Under the pieces are notes generated by a model. The model was given only the letters and a program-made list of their open reading frames with translations. It searched no databases and was not told where the DNA came from. Below, piece by piece: positions 25,808 through 33,870 of a stretch of DNA of 64,000 nt. Each line of letters starts with the position of its first letter. Positions within the stretch are counted from its first letter, which is position 1. This DNA comes from Streptomyces monomycini (lineage in GTDB: Bacteria; Actinomycetota; Actinomycetes; Streptomycetales; Streptomycetaceae). Made by a program: the position numbers and the translations under genes. Location: positions 1 to 64,000 of the forward strand of contig NZ_JAFIQY010000016.1 of the NCBI RefSeq assembly GCF_022271435.1, written 5' to 3'.

Positions 25808-26758
25808 ATGCATCCGATATCCGCCGTACGTGGCGTCGGCAGACGGATCGGCGTTCTGTGTCTTGCGCTGTTCGCTGCGTGCGGACTGCTGAACGGAAAT
25901 GCGACACCGGCCCACGCGGACACCACCCAGCCGTGGACCGTCATCGAGTGGGACATCACGGGGATGAAGGGCAAGACCGCCAGTCCGGGCGCGGCCAGCA
26001 ACTACCGTGCCATGGTCGCCCGCCTTCGGGACATCTCCAGTCACCAGATCCTCAACGATGTGCGAGAGAGCATGCCGCAGGGCACCGGCCGCTACATCGA
26101 GGTCAGGGTCAGGGACCGCGGCGCAGCCACCCAGCACCGGCTGTCCCTGTATCTGCGCGCGGACAACCTCTACCTCGACGGCTTCACGGTCCAGGGACAG
26201 AACTACAGCTTCCGAGAAGCCCCGCGGGAAATGGTGACGGGGTTCAGCCGTTTCTACCGCAACCAGGGCAACATGCTGTTCGATGTTCTTCCCTACACCG
26301 GGCACTACAGGGACCTGGCCGAGTCCCAGGCTCGTAGTGAAGCCTCCTACGACGCGAGTCACATGTTCCAGTACCTCGACACGATGACGGGGCTGACGGA
26401 GAACAACTGGTACGGGGCGCGGTCCCACATCGCCTTCGTCATCGGCGCCACCTCCGAAGCCGCCCGTTTCGGCTGGATCGAGAACCGTATCGCCCGGAGC
26501 ATCCACGCGGGCAGCGATTACGACGGGGAGGGCTCCTACTCGTTCATCGGTGGATTCGGTGTGGATTTGGAGAACAACTGGGAGCGTCTGTCGCGCATCG
26601 TTCATGCCGGCATGAACAACGAGAGTCTCCCCGCCGCGCAGCACGCCCGGATCGCCGGACGCATCTACGCGAACCTCCACGAGATCCAGTACGGCACGAC
26701 GCGCAACAACCAAGCCGGCCCCCGGATCGCCCCTTTCATCACGCTCTACGGCGCCTGA
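25808..26758 (+). CDS. Secreted ribosome-inactivating protein (rRNA N-glycosylase, ricin/Shiga A-chain family)
   Basis: 316 residues, ATG 25808. A signal peptide (RR at 12-13, hydrophobic core, cleavage likely after AHA at about residue 37) sends it out of the cell. The RIP fold shows all five active-site residues in order with ricin-like spacing: Tyr122 in NLYLDGF, Tyr167 in YTGHYRDL, Glu217 and Arg220 in the hallmark SEAARF, and Trp258 in NNWERLS. Such enzymes remove one adenine from the sarcin-ricin loop of large-subunit rRNA. Single-domain RIPs are known in Streptomyces (S. coelicolor SCO7092). There is no lectin B chain. Target cells are unknown; a eukaryotic predator or host is plausible. 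Confidence 0.88.
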   Translation: MHPISAVRGVGRRIGVLCLALFAACGLLNGNATPAHADTTQPWTVIEWDITGMKGKTASPGAASNYRAMVARLRDISSHQILNDVRESMPQGTGRYIEVRVRDRGAATQHRLSLYLRADNLYLDGFTVQGQNYSFREAPREMVTGFSRFYRNQGNMLFDVLPYTGHYRDLAESQARSEASYDASHMFQYLDTMTGLTENNWYGARSHIAFVIGATSEAARFGWIENRIARSIHAGSDYDGEGSYSFIGGFGVDLENNWERLSRIVHAGMNNESLPAAQHARIAGRIYANLHEIQYGTTRNNQAGPRIAPFITLYGA

Positions 26759-26823
26759 CTCCGTCCGGCCGGGGCGCCCCGCCGCCCGTCCCCGTGGGTG
26801 TTGTCCCGGCGACCGATGTGCGA

Positions 26824-26842
26824 TTAGGTTAGGCTTACCTAA
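26824..26842. promoter_or_regulatory. DmdR/IdeR iron box
   Basis: TTAGGTTAGGCTTACCTAA matches the 19-bp palindromic iron box bound by DmdR1/IdeR repressors in actinomycetes (arms TTAGGT and ACCTAA). It lies about 45-95 bases before the possible starts of the siderophore esterase gene, so that gene should be turned on under iron starvation. Confidence 0.92.
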
Positions 26843-26924
26843 GTCGAGGTCGGACGCGCTGCGTACGACCCGGCCGAAGTCGTCTGTGCCCGCGCCGGAG
26901 CGCCGGGCGGGAAGCGGGTTGTCG

Positions 26925-28508
26925 ATGGGAGCGTCGATGAAGACATCGGTGGGCACGTCGACGGGCGCGGTCGGGGGAACCCTGCCGGGTGCCGCGACGG
27001 GTACGGCGACGGGAGCGGTACGGGGGACGGTGCCGGGCGCACCCTCCGGCGGACCGGCGGGAACGGGGGCGGCGGAAGCCGTGCCCGCCGGCCCGCCGCA
27101 CACGTCGCGCCCGGCACCGGCCGAGATCGTGGACAGCCCGCGGATCGTCGCGCTGGCCGCCTCCGTGGCGGGCGGACGCGACGCCGCCGTACGGGAGTTC
27201 TGGGCCGAGGCCGCCACGCAGGGGACCCCGCTCGTCGAGCCGATCCCCTGGGACCCCGAGCACCGGGCCGTCACCTTCCTGTGGCGCGGCACGGACCGGA
27301 CCCGCCGGGTCCTCCTGCTGGTCGACCGCCTGGTGGACCGCGCGCACCTCGCGGGCAGCCTGATGCGCCGGATCCACGGCACCGACGTCTGGCACCTCAC
27401 CTACCGGCTGCCCTCCGACCACCGCGGGTCGTACGTCATCGCGCCCGACACGGGGGCGGAGGGCGGACGGGCCCGTACGGGGGACGTTTCGGTCGCGATG
27501 CCGGAGGTGCCGGTGTCGGCGCAGGCGGTGTCGGCGGCGCCGGTGCTGTCGCCGGCGCCGGTCTCCGAGCCTGCGGACGACTTCCAGGCCCGGCTGCTCC
27601 CGCTGCTCGCCGCCGCGCGGCCCGACCCGCTCAACCCGCACGTCATGCCGTCGCGTTGGCGCGGTGAGGGCGGCTCGGTCTTCGAGCTGCCCGACGCCCC
27701 GCCGCAGCCGTGGCGGCCGTGGGCCGCCGGACCCGACGGGAACATGGCCCGGGGTACGGTCGAACGGCACCGGCTGACCAGTGCCGCCCTCGCCGCCCGC
27801 CGCGACATCTGGACGTACGTACCGCCGGGGCCGCTCCCGGACGGCGGGGCCGACACGCTGGTGCTCCTGGACGGCGACATGTGGTTCGGGCGGCTCGGGG
27901 TGCAGGGCCTCTTCGACCGGCTGATCGCGGACGGCGTGCTGCCGCCGCTGGTCGTGCTGGCGCCGGACGCCGTGGACAACGCCACCCACGCCCGCGAGTT
28001 CGGCGGCCGGCAGGCGTACACGAACTTCCTCGCCGCCGAACTGCTGCCCTGGGCAGCGGCGCGGCTGCCGGTGACGTTCGACCCGTCGCGCACGGTGGCC
28101 GCGGGCGAGAGCCTGGGCGGACTCACCGCGCTGTACGCCGGTTTCGCGGCGCCGCACCGGTTCGGCAACGTCCTGGCCCAGTCGCCCGCGCTGTGGTGGC
28201 GGCCGGAGGGGGCGGGCCCGGTGAACGGGAGCGACGTCGCGGAACGGCCGTCCTGGCTGGCGGAACGGTTCGCCGCGGGGGGCCGCCGCGAGCTGCGGAC
28301 CCACCTGCGGGCAGGCCGGTACGCGGGCGACGCGCGCACCCGCTCCCGGGAACTGCGCGACACGCTGCGTGTCCTCGGCCATCCGGTCACGTACAGGGAG
28401 TACAACGGCGGTCATGACCACGCCTGCTGGGCGGGCGGCCTGGCGGAGGGGCTGGCGGACCTGCTGGGCCGACCGGCCGCCGACGCCGGAACACGAGGGT
28501 TCGCATGA
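26925..28508 (+). CDS. Enterochelin esterase-like siderophore hydrolase (Fes family)
   Basis: 527 residues if started at ATG 26925. GTG 26886 or ATG 26937 (better spaced GGGAG) are alternatives, and the first 70 residues are low-complexity Gly/Ala/Pro/Thr. The Fes N-terminal domain is at REFWAEAATQGTPLVE and VTFLWRG, with VWHLTYRLPSDHRGSYV. A Pro/Val/Ala-rich insert separates it from the alpha/beta hydrolase part. That part has nucleophile Ser in AAGESLGGLTAL, preceding WTYVPPG and VVLAPD blocks, and His in NGGHDHACW. Cytoplasmic ester cleavage of an imported ferric siderophore is expected. The upstream iron box supports iron-repressed expression. Confidence 0.85.
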   Translation: MGASMKTSVGTSTGAVGGTLPGAATGTATGAVRGTVPGAPSGGPAGTGAAEAVPAGPPHTSRPAPAEIVDSPRIVALAASVAGGRDAAVREFWAEAATQGTPLVEPIPWDPEHRAVTFLWRGTDRTRRVLLLVDRLVDRAHLAGSLMRRIHGTDVWHLTYRLPSDHRGSYVIAPDTGAEGGRARTGDVSVAMPEVPVSAQAVSAAPVLSPAPVSEPADDFQARLLPLLAAARPDPLNPHVMPSRWRGEGGSVFELPDAPPQPWRPWAAGPDGNMARGTVERHRLTSAALAARRDIWTYVPPGPLPDGGADTLVLLDGDMWFGRLGVQGLFDRLIADGVLPPLVVLAPDAVDNATHAREFGGRQAYTNFLAAELLPWAAARLPVTFDPSRTVAAGESLGGLTALYAGFAAPHRFGNVLAQSPALWWRPEGAGPVNGSDVAERPSWLAERFAAGGRRELRTHLRAGRYAGDARTRSRELRDTLRVLGHPVTYREYNGGHDHACWAGGLAEGLADLLGRPAADAGTRGFA

Positions 28509-28864
28509 AGCCCTTCACCCCGCGCCTCGCGTACTACGCCCTCAAGTCGCGCGCGTACCACGCCGTCCTGCGCACGCCCCGCTTCCGTACGGCCAAGTCG
28601 GCGGACCCGGCGAGCCCGGCACCCCCGTCGGCTCCGTCGGCGACGGAACGCCGACCGGACCGCCCACAAGGTGCCACGACGGATCGCCGGCACCGGCCCG
28701 CCAAGGACCGCGCGCAACGGCCGGTCGCGGAACGCGCGCAGCGGCCCGCCAAGGACCGCCCGCAACGCTCCGCCAAGGACCGCCCCCAGCGGTTCCCCAA
28801 GGACCGCCCGCAGCGGTCCGTCCCTGACCGTCCTCACCGGCGTACCAAGGCCCTCGCCGGATGA
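28505..28864 (+). CDS. Small basic repeat protein downstream of the esterase
   Basis: 119 residues; its ATG overlaps the esterase stop (ATGA), so it is translationally coupled. The first 35 residues look folded (KPFTPRLAYYALKSRAYHAVLRTPRF). The rest is a strongly basic low-complexity tail built from an 8-residue repeat of the form (S/P)AKDRPQR, six degenerate copies at about 28690-28840. No family recognised. The iron-box operon context suggests co-regulation by iron, but the function is unknown. It could bind nucleic acid or simply be disordered. Confidence 0.6.
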   Translation: MKPFTPRLAYYALKSRAYHAVLRTPRFRTAKSADPASPAPPSAPSATERRPDRPQGATTDRRHRPAKDRAQRPVAERAQRPAKDRPQRSAKDRPQRFPKDRPQRSVPDRPHRRTKALAG

Positions 28865-28871
28865 CGGACGC

Positions 28872-28906
28872 GGCGCCCCGCCCCACCAGTGCCGGGGCGG
28901 GGCGCC
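28872..28906 (+). terminator. Strong hairpin terminator after the iron-regulated operon
   Basis: A 13-bp perfect stem, GGCGCCCCGCCCC (28872-28884) with GGGGCGGGGCGCC (28894-28906), starts eight bases after the stop of the repeat-protein gene. Confidence 0.75.
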
Positions 28907-28918
28907 CTTGATACGGAC

Positions 28919-28954
28919 GGGTGGCGGGCGGCGGTCACGGGCCGCCCGCCACCC
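28919..28954. terminator. Second hairpin
   Basis: GGGTGGCGGGCGGC (28919-28932) pairs perfectly over 14 bp with GCCGCCCGCCACCC (28941-28954). It follows the previous terminator by 12 bases. Tandem terminator or RNA structure; no T run. Confidence 0.5.
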
Positions 28955-29073
28955 GCCCATCACCCGTGCGCCACCCGCCCCTTGCGCGGTCCCTGGGCGT
29001 CCCCCGTACGCCACTTCTGTGACTCCTGCCACGCGGGCCCCTCCCGCCCCGCCCGGCTCCTTAAGATCGGCCG

Positions 29074-29859
29074 GTGCCCGCAGACATATCTCTGACGACG
29101 ACTCTCCTGCTGTGCCTGGCCGCCCTGGCGGCGGGCTGGATCGACGCCGTCGTGGGCGGCGGCGGTCTGCTGCTCCTGCCGGCCCTGCTCGTCGGCCTCC
29201 CGCACACGCCCGCCGCGTACGTCCTGGGGACCAACAAGTCCACGGCCGTGGTCGGCACCGCCGCCGCGGCCTGGACCTACGTACGCAAGGCCCCGATCGA
29301 CCTGCGCACCGCCCTGCGCATCGGCCTGGCCGCACTCGGCGGCTCGCTGGGCGGCGCGTTCTTCGCGGCGGGCATCGACAGCGCGGTGCTGCGCCCGCTC
29401 ATCATGGCCGTCCTGGTGGGTGTCCTGGCGTTCGTCCTCCTGCGCCCGGCCTTCGGCACCGCCCCGCCGCCCTCGGGGCCCGTCACCCGGCGGCGCCTCC
29501 TGGCCGCGCTCCTGGTGGCGGGCCTGGGCATCGGCTTCTACGACGGCCTCATCGGCCCCGGCACCGGCGCCTTCCTCGTCGTCGCGCTGGCCGCGATCCT
29601 GCACATGGACCTGGTGACGTCCTCGGCCACCGCCAAGGTCGTCAACGTGTGCACCAACGTCGGCGCCCTGGCCATGTTCGCCTACCAGGGCACGGTTCTG
29701 TGGCAACTGGGCGCCCTGCTGGCGGTGTTCAACTTCGTCGGCGGCACGGTCGGCGCGCGCATGGCCCTCAAGCGGGGGGCCGGGTTCGTGCGCGGGGTGC
29801 TGGTCGTGGTCGTGGTGACGCTGCTGTGCAAGCTGGCCTTCGACCAGTGGCTGGCCTGA
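29074..29859 (+). CDS. TauE/SafE-family membrane permease
   Basis: 261 residues from GTG 29074. About eight membrane helices arranged as two TauE/SafE halves: GWIDAVVGGGGLLLLPALL near residue 21 and GFYDGLIGPGTGAFLVVAL near residue 155, each followed by the T.K... type loop (LGTNKSTAVVGT; TSSATAKVVNVCTN). Family members export sulfite, organosulfonates or other small anions. Substrate not evident. It stands as a single gene. Confidence 0.88.
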   Translation: MPADISLTTTLLLCLAALAAGWIDAVVGGGGLLLLPALLVGLPHTPAAYVLGTNKSTAVVGTAAAAWTYVRKAPIDLRTALRIGLAALGGSLGGAFFAAGIDSAVLRPLIMAVLVGVLAFVLLRPAFGTAPPPSGPVTRRRLLAALLVAGLGIGFYDGLIGPGTGAFLVVALAAILHMDLVTSSATAKVVNVCTNVGALAMFAYQGTVLWQLGALLAVFNFVGGTVGARMALKRGAGFVRGVLVVVVVTLLCKLAFDQWLA

Positions 29860-29905
29860 GGGCCATGGCGCCGACCGGCCTGGGGCCGGTGGCGGCCGGC
29901 TGCCG

Positions 29906-30238
29906 TCAGTTCATGGACTTCGTCGCCGTGACGGCGGTCAGCAGGACGGCGGAGTCCTGAAGGGCCTTCAGGCCGTGCCGCTCGTGGGGGACCGGCATCA
30001 CCTGCCCGGCGATCAGGTCCCGGTCGTCACTCGTCCCGGTCAGCCGCACCCGGCCGTGCAGCACCTGGAGGCTGGCGGCCGGGGGCGTGACGTGCTCGTC
30101 CAGGGCGGCGCCCTCGATGAGCGCGATCACGGTCTGCCGGAGCGGGCCGTCCTGGAGGAAGAGGTGGGCGCTGCGCCCGTGAGCGGAGGCCCTGGCGTCG
30201 TCGAGCTGGCGGCGGGCGAGCGAGCTGAGGTCGTCCAT
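29906..30238 (-). CDS. Cupin-domain protein
   Basis: 110 residues from ATG 30236-30238. It is a single small cupin barrel: LIEGAALDEHVTPPAASLQVLHGRVRL, then LIAGQVMPVPHERHGLKAL. The metal-ligand pattern is weak (EH in the first motif, PHERHG in the second). Such proteins bind small molecules or modulate stress responses. A long frame extends upstream but is only arginine/proline-rich sequence, so the short start is preferred. Confidence 0.75.
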   Translation of the reverse strand: MDDLSSLARRQLDDARASAHGRSAHLFLQDGPLRQTVIALIEGAALDEHVTPPAASLQVLHGRVRLTGTSDDRDLIAGQVMPVPHERHGLKALQDSAVLLTAVTATKSMN

Positions 30239-30542
30239 GACGCGGCCTTTCGATCGGGGGTCCATCGGGGGTCCATCGGGGTCCGTCGGGGGGTCGTCGG
30301 GGGGCCACGGCGCCGGGGATCGGCGCCGGTTCCGGTACTGGTACCCGTATCGCCTCCGCCCACCGCACCGCCGTGCGGCCCGGTCCATCCTGACGGGTGG
30401 CCGGTCGGCTGCCGAATGGCCGCCCGGCCGCGGAATCGCCGTCGGACGGCGCACGGCCGGCGGGCGGCGGCCGGGCGATCGCCGGGGTCCGTACGATGCG
30501 AGGAACCTGATCAGCGACCCAGTGCCCGAAGGAGGCGTCCGG

Positions 30543-30923
30543 ATGCGAGACGAACCGGCGGAACACGGCGGGCGGCGGGAACCCGCCGCGGCAGCGGACG
30601 GCGGCCCGGCCGGCTTCCTGACCGTCATGACGACGACCGACAGCGCCGAGAAGGCGGAGACGCTGGCGCGCGGCGCGGTGGAGGCGCGGGTGGCGGCGTG
30701 CGCGCAGATCAGTGCGCCCGTCACGTCCGTGTACCGGTGGGAGCAGGCCATCGAGACGGCACAGGAGTGGCAGGTGCTGTTCAAGACGGCGGCCGCTCGG
30801 TACGAGGCGCTGGAGGCGTACCTCGTCGCGGCGCACGACTACGACACGCCGGAGATCATCGCCACGCCCGTCACGCGGGGCGGGGCCGGCTATCTCGCGT
30901 GGGTCGCGGAGGAGACGAGCTGA
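30543..30923 (+). CDS. cutA: CutA-family divalent cation tolerance protein
   Basis: 126 residues, ATG 30543. After a 22-residue leader the CutA1 ferredoxin-like fold appears: LTVMTTTDSAEKAETLARGAVEARVAACAQI, SVYRWEQAIETAQEWQVLFKT, and HDYDTPEIIATPVTRGGAGYLAWV. CutA proteins form tight trimers linked to divalent metal tolerance. The stop is followed one base later by the protease GTG start, so they may form an operon. Confidence 0.9.
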   Translation: MRDEPAEHGGRREPAAAADGGPAGFLTVMTTTDSAEKAETLARGAVEARVAACAQISAPVTSVYRWEQAIETAQEWQVLFKTAAARYEALEAYLVAAHDYDTPEIIATPVTRGGAGYLAWVAEETS

Positions 30924-30924
30924 C

Positions 30925-32013
30925 GTGGGAGGGCGGTCCGAGGCGCGGGGGTCCGGGGCGCGGGGGCCCGAGGTACGGCGGTCCGAGCTACGGGGGTCCG
31001 AGCTACGGGGGTCCGAGCTACGGGGACCAGCGGGGCGGGGCGGCCGCGGGCGCCGGGGCGGACGGCGGGCCCGTGGCCGGCTGAGCGCTGCCGGAGCCGG
31101 GCTGGCGCTGTGCCTCCTCGTGGCGCCCGCGAGCGGCGCCGTCACCGACGCGGCCGGTGACGGCGGGAGCGGCGGGGGTGCGGGCGGCTGGACGAGCGAG
31201 GACGCGGCCCGGTACTGGACGGCCGGGCGGATGGCGGCGGCCGTCCCGGCGGGCGCGGGCAGCGGCAAGAGCGCCGCTCCGCCGGGGGAGAGCGCCGGTG
31301 CGCCCGGCGCGCGCGCCACGGCGGGCGCCGCCCGGTCCGCCCGGCACTTCGGCGGCGTGCCCTCCGTCGGCGTGCTGTTCTCCGTCGACCAGGACGCACG
31401 GGCCCACCACTGCACCGCGAGCGTCGTCCGCAGCCCGCACCGCGACCTGATCCTGACGGCCGGGCACTGCAAGCCGGGGTCCCGTGCGGCCTTCGTACCG
31501 CAGTATCGTTCCGGCGCCACCACCCAGCCGTACGGGGTCTGGGCGGTCGAACGCGGCTTCACCGACCCGCGACGCAGCGGCACCGGCCCCGGATCGGACC
31601 TGGACTTCGCGTTCGCGACGGTCGCGCCGGACGGCCGGGGCCGCACACTGGAGTCGGTGACCGGCGGCAACATCCTGCTGCGCACCCCCGGTTACACCAC
31701 GGACGTCACCGTCATCGGCTACCCCACCGCCCGCAACGACCCCGCCGACCAGGCCGTCCGGTGCGATGTACGGACCAGCCGGCTCACCGGGCAGCGGCAG
31801 CTGCGCATGGAGTGCGGCGGGTTCTACGGCGGCACGTCGGGCGGCCCGTGGCTGAGCCGCTTCGACGAGCGGACGAAGACCGGGTACGTGGTCGGCAACA
31901 TCGGCGGCCTGAACGGCGGCGGCCCGTCCGGCCCGGACGGCCACCGGACGTCCTACAGCCCGTACTACGGCTCGGAGGTCTTCCGGCTCTACGCCCGCGC
32001 CGTCACCCGGTGA
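30925..32013 (+). CDS. Secreted trypsin-like serine protease
   Basis: 362 residues from GTG 30925. The first 55 residues are arginine-rich and partly made from a 15-bp repeat; then a signal-peptide core (AGAGLALCLLVAPASGAV). The S1 protease domain has the triad: His in ILTAGHCKPG, Asp in SDLDFAFATV, Ser in GGTSGGPWLSRF, with cysteines HHC/GHC and RCDV/MECGG for disulfides. It is probably exported. The signal n-region is unusually long because of the repeat; a shorter start is not available without losing the signal core. Confidence 0.82.
   Translation: MGGRSEARGSGARGPEVRRSELRGSELRGSELRGPAGRGGRGRRGGRRARGRLSAAGAGLALCLLVAPASGAVTDAAGDGGSGGGAGGWTSEDAARYWTAGRMAAAVPAGAGSGKSAAPPGESAGAPGARATAGAARSARHFGGVPSVGVLFSVDQDARAHHCTASVVRSPHRDLILTAGHCKPGSRAAFVPQYRSGATTQPYGVWAVERGFTDPRRSGTGPGSDLDFAFATVAPDGRGRTLESVTGGNILLRTPGYTTDVTVIGYPTARNDPADQAVRCDVRTSRLTGQRQLRMECGGFYGGTSGGPWLSRFDERTKTGYVVGNIGGLNGGGPSGPDGHRTSYSPYYGSEVFRLYARAVTR
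30936..31025. repeat. 15-bp tandem repeat, six copies
   Basis: Units start at 30936, 30951, 30966, 30981, 30996 and 31011. The last three are identical (GTCCGAGCTACGGGG). In the protease frame they encode SELRG-type pentapeptides. Confidence 0.9.
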
Positions 32014-32047
32014 CGGGTACGGCCCGCGGTGCCGTGCGGCTCCGTGC

Positions 32048-32713
32048 TCACCCGGAGCGATCCGGAGAGGACGCGGGACGGGCGTGGAGGAAGAGATGGT
32101 CCTCTTCCGCGCCCATGATGCCGGTGCCGGGCCGGACCTCGATCTCCTCGACCGTCAGCCCGGCGAGCCCGGCGCGGCGCCGCAAGTCCTGGCGGGTGCA
32201 CCGAGGTGGGTGATACGTCCCGTAAAGGCCCTCGACGGGTGTCTCACCAGGGCGTTCGGGAACGCCGACGATGACGGCTCCGTCGGGCCGGGCGAGCGAG
32301 GCGAAGCGGGCCAGCGCCGAGACGAACACCGGCTCGGGAAGATTCATCAGGCAGAAGAAGCTGACCACGGCGTCGAACGTGCCCAGCCCGGTGGCCTGTT
32401 CGCCGAGCAGGTCCACCAGGAGGAACCGGGCCTCGGGCACGTTGGCGCGCGCGGCCGCCAGCATCGCTTCCGACACGTCGATCCCGGTGACGTCCAGCCC
32501 GCCGCCCGCACACAACTGCGCACAGGTGGGCCGTCCGGTGCCGCAGCCCGCGTCGAGCACCCGGGCCCCGCGTGGCAGACGCTTCAACAGCCGCTCGATG
32601 ACGGCGATCTGGGAATCCTGGTGGGCGGGCGCCACTTCGGCATAGCGCGCGGCGACCCGATCGGCCACCTGCGCGGCCTCTTTGCCGTAGGGAGTCATGT
32701 CTGCTGCTGTCAT
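32048..32713 (-). CDS. Class I SAM-dependent methyltransferase, probable diketopiperazine-cluster tailoring enzyme
   Basis: 221 residues from ATG 32711-32713 with GGAAAGG nine bases upstream. The SAM-binding motif I VLDAGCGTGRPT is at about residue 53, motif II VTGIDVSEAMLAAARAN with its acidic residue follows, then ARFLLVDLL and a motif IV FDAVVSFFCLMNLPEP. The substrate is unknown. It diverges from the cyclodipeptide synthase operon across a 308-base gap, and methyltransferases commonly decorate CDPS products, so it is a plausible N-, O- or C-methyltransferase of that pathway (inferred from position). Confidence 0.8.
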   Translation of the reverse strand: MTAADMTPYGKEAAQVADRVAARYAEVAPAHQDSQIAVIERLLKRLPRGARVLDAGCGTGRPTCAQLCAGGGLDVTGIDVSEAMLAAARANVPEARFLLVDLLGEQATGLGTFDAVVSFFCLMNLPEPVFVSALARFASLARPDGAVIVGVPERPGETPVEGLYGTYHPPRCTRQDLRRRAGLAGLTVEEIEVRPGTGIMGAEEDHLFLHARPASSPDRSG

Positions 32714-33021
32714 GAGGAATTCGCCTTTCCGGAGGCACGTCATGTGCAAGGCCGTTCCCGCTCGCCCTTCCCGTAAGCGTTTTCTCGTCGAATGGTGTGC
32801 CGGCGGGCGTACGCCGGAGCATTCATTGGTGCCGCGCGCCACCTGGGAAACGTTCACGTGAGCTGAATGGGTGAAATGGGCAGGGGTGGCGGTCAGCGTG
32901 CGGCGGCTCCGGGCACTCAGAAAGTAACGCACTCGGTGGTGCGGGGCAGGGCGCGACGATCCGCAGGAATGACAGGGCGGCCGCTTTCCCTGTCTCCTTT
33001 CCGGCAGTCAGGAGGTTGGGC
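32714..33021. other. Divergent promoter region of the CDPS cluster
   Basis: 308 bases with lower GC than the flanks (for example TAAGCGTTTTCTCGTCGAAT and AGAAAGTAACGCACTC). It should contain promoters for both the methyltransferase and the CDPS operon. GGAGG at 33011-33015 is the CDPS ribosome binding site. No regulator gene lies in the cluster and no operator was recognised. Confidence 0.5.
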
Positions 33022-33870
33022 ATGAGTGCATCGCAGGCTGCTGTGAATTTTCGCACGCGACCTTTCACTGACCGGTGCGACCGTATCCGGCGGCGTGGTG
33101 ATCACGCGCTGATCGGAGTGAGCACGAACAACAGTTACTTCAGCGCTGAACGGCTCACCGCGCTGGTGCACTGGGCGCAAAGACACTTCCGGGCCGTCGA
33201 CATCATCTGTGCCGACCTGCACATAGACACCGTGCTGACCGCTGAGGGGGCCGCTCCGGAGAGCGTCGGAAGGCGGGCTCGCAGACGCGTCACCGACGTG
33301 CGCCGCAGAATCCGCAAAGCCGTCCAATCGGCCTCGCCCGACGGTCCGGTGCCCGGTACCCACCTGCTCTCGGACTTCCAGCACAACGGCGCCTACCAGC
33401 GCTTGCGGGCGGACATCGACAGGGCCCTCTGCGAGGACCCGGAATTCGCGGACGCCTGCCACGACATGATCCGTATCCATCTGCTGGGCCAGCCGCAGAA
33501 TACGGGTGGAACGCATTCCGCCGCCGGGCCCGTGGCCGGCGGCCCGGCAGACGCGGCGGAAGACGACCAGGTGCGGGCGGGGCTGCAGTATCTCAGCGGC
33601 GAACTGCCTTTCTTCGTGGACACCCCGAGCATTCTCGGCGTGCCCTCGTCGGTTTCCTGCTACCACCTGTTCACGCCTGTCCTCGGGCCGCTCTACATGC
33701 GGGAAAACGGTCTGCGGGCGGCGGACAACCAGGCATTCCTGGCGGTGACGCCGGACGACGCTCCCGTGCATCCGGACGACGCTCCCGCGCATCCGGACGA
33801 CGCCGGCCGTCCGGGAGACGCCGGCTCCTCAGCGCCCGGGCGTCCCGGCGGAGCAGGGGACGTGACGTGA
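33022..33870 (+). CDS. Cyclodipeptide synthase (CDPS, NYH subfamily)
   Basis: 282 residues from ATG 33022, GGAGG six bases upstream. CDPSs use two aminoacyl-tRNAs to make a cyclic dipeptide. The family landmarks are in place: Ser34 nucleophile in IGVSTNNSYFS (AlbC Ser37), Tyr190 and Glu194 in YLSGELPFF (AlbC Tyr178/Glu182), Tyr214 in SCYHLF (AlbC Tyr202). Asn37 and His215 put it in the NYH subfamily. Residues around 155-185 are a Gly/Ala/Pro-rich insert. The C-terminal 45 residues are a disordered, acidic tail built partly from a 21-bp repeat. The amino acids used cannot be read off here. Stop and P450 start overlap (GTGA). Confidence 0.93.
   Translation: MSASQAAVNFRTRPFTDRCDRIRRRGDHALIGVSTNNSYFSAERLTALVHWAQRHFRAVDIICADLHIDTVLTAEGAAPESVGRRARRRVTDVRRRIRKAVQSASPDGPVPGTHLLSDFQHNGAYQRLRADIDRALCEDPEFADACHDMIRIHLLGQPQNTGGTHSAAGPVAGGPADAAEDDQVRAGLQYLSGELPFFVDTPSILGVPSSVSCYHLFTPVLGPLYMRENGLRAADNQAFLAVTPDDAPVHPDDAPAHPDDAGRPGDAGSSAPGRPGGAGDVT
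33751..33810. repeat. 21-bp tandem repeat in the CDPS tail
   Basis: Units at 33751 and 33772 (CCGGACGACGCTCCCG then TGCAT or CGCAT) and a partial third at 33793 encode repeated PDDAP(V/A)H. It lies after the catalytic domain, so copy number can vary without harm. Confidence 0.8.
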
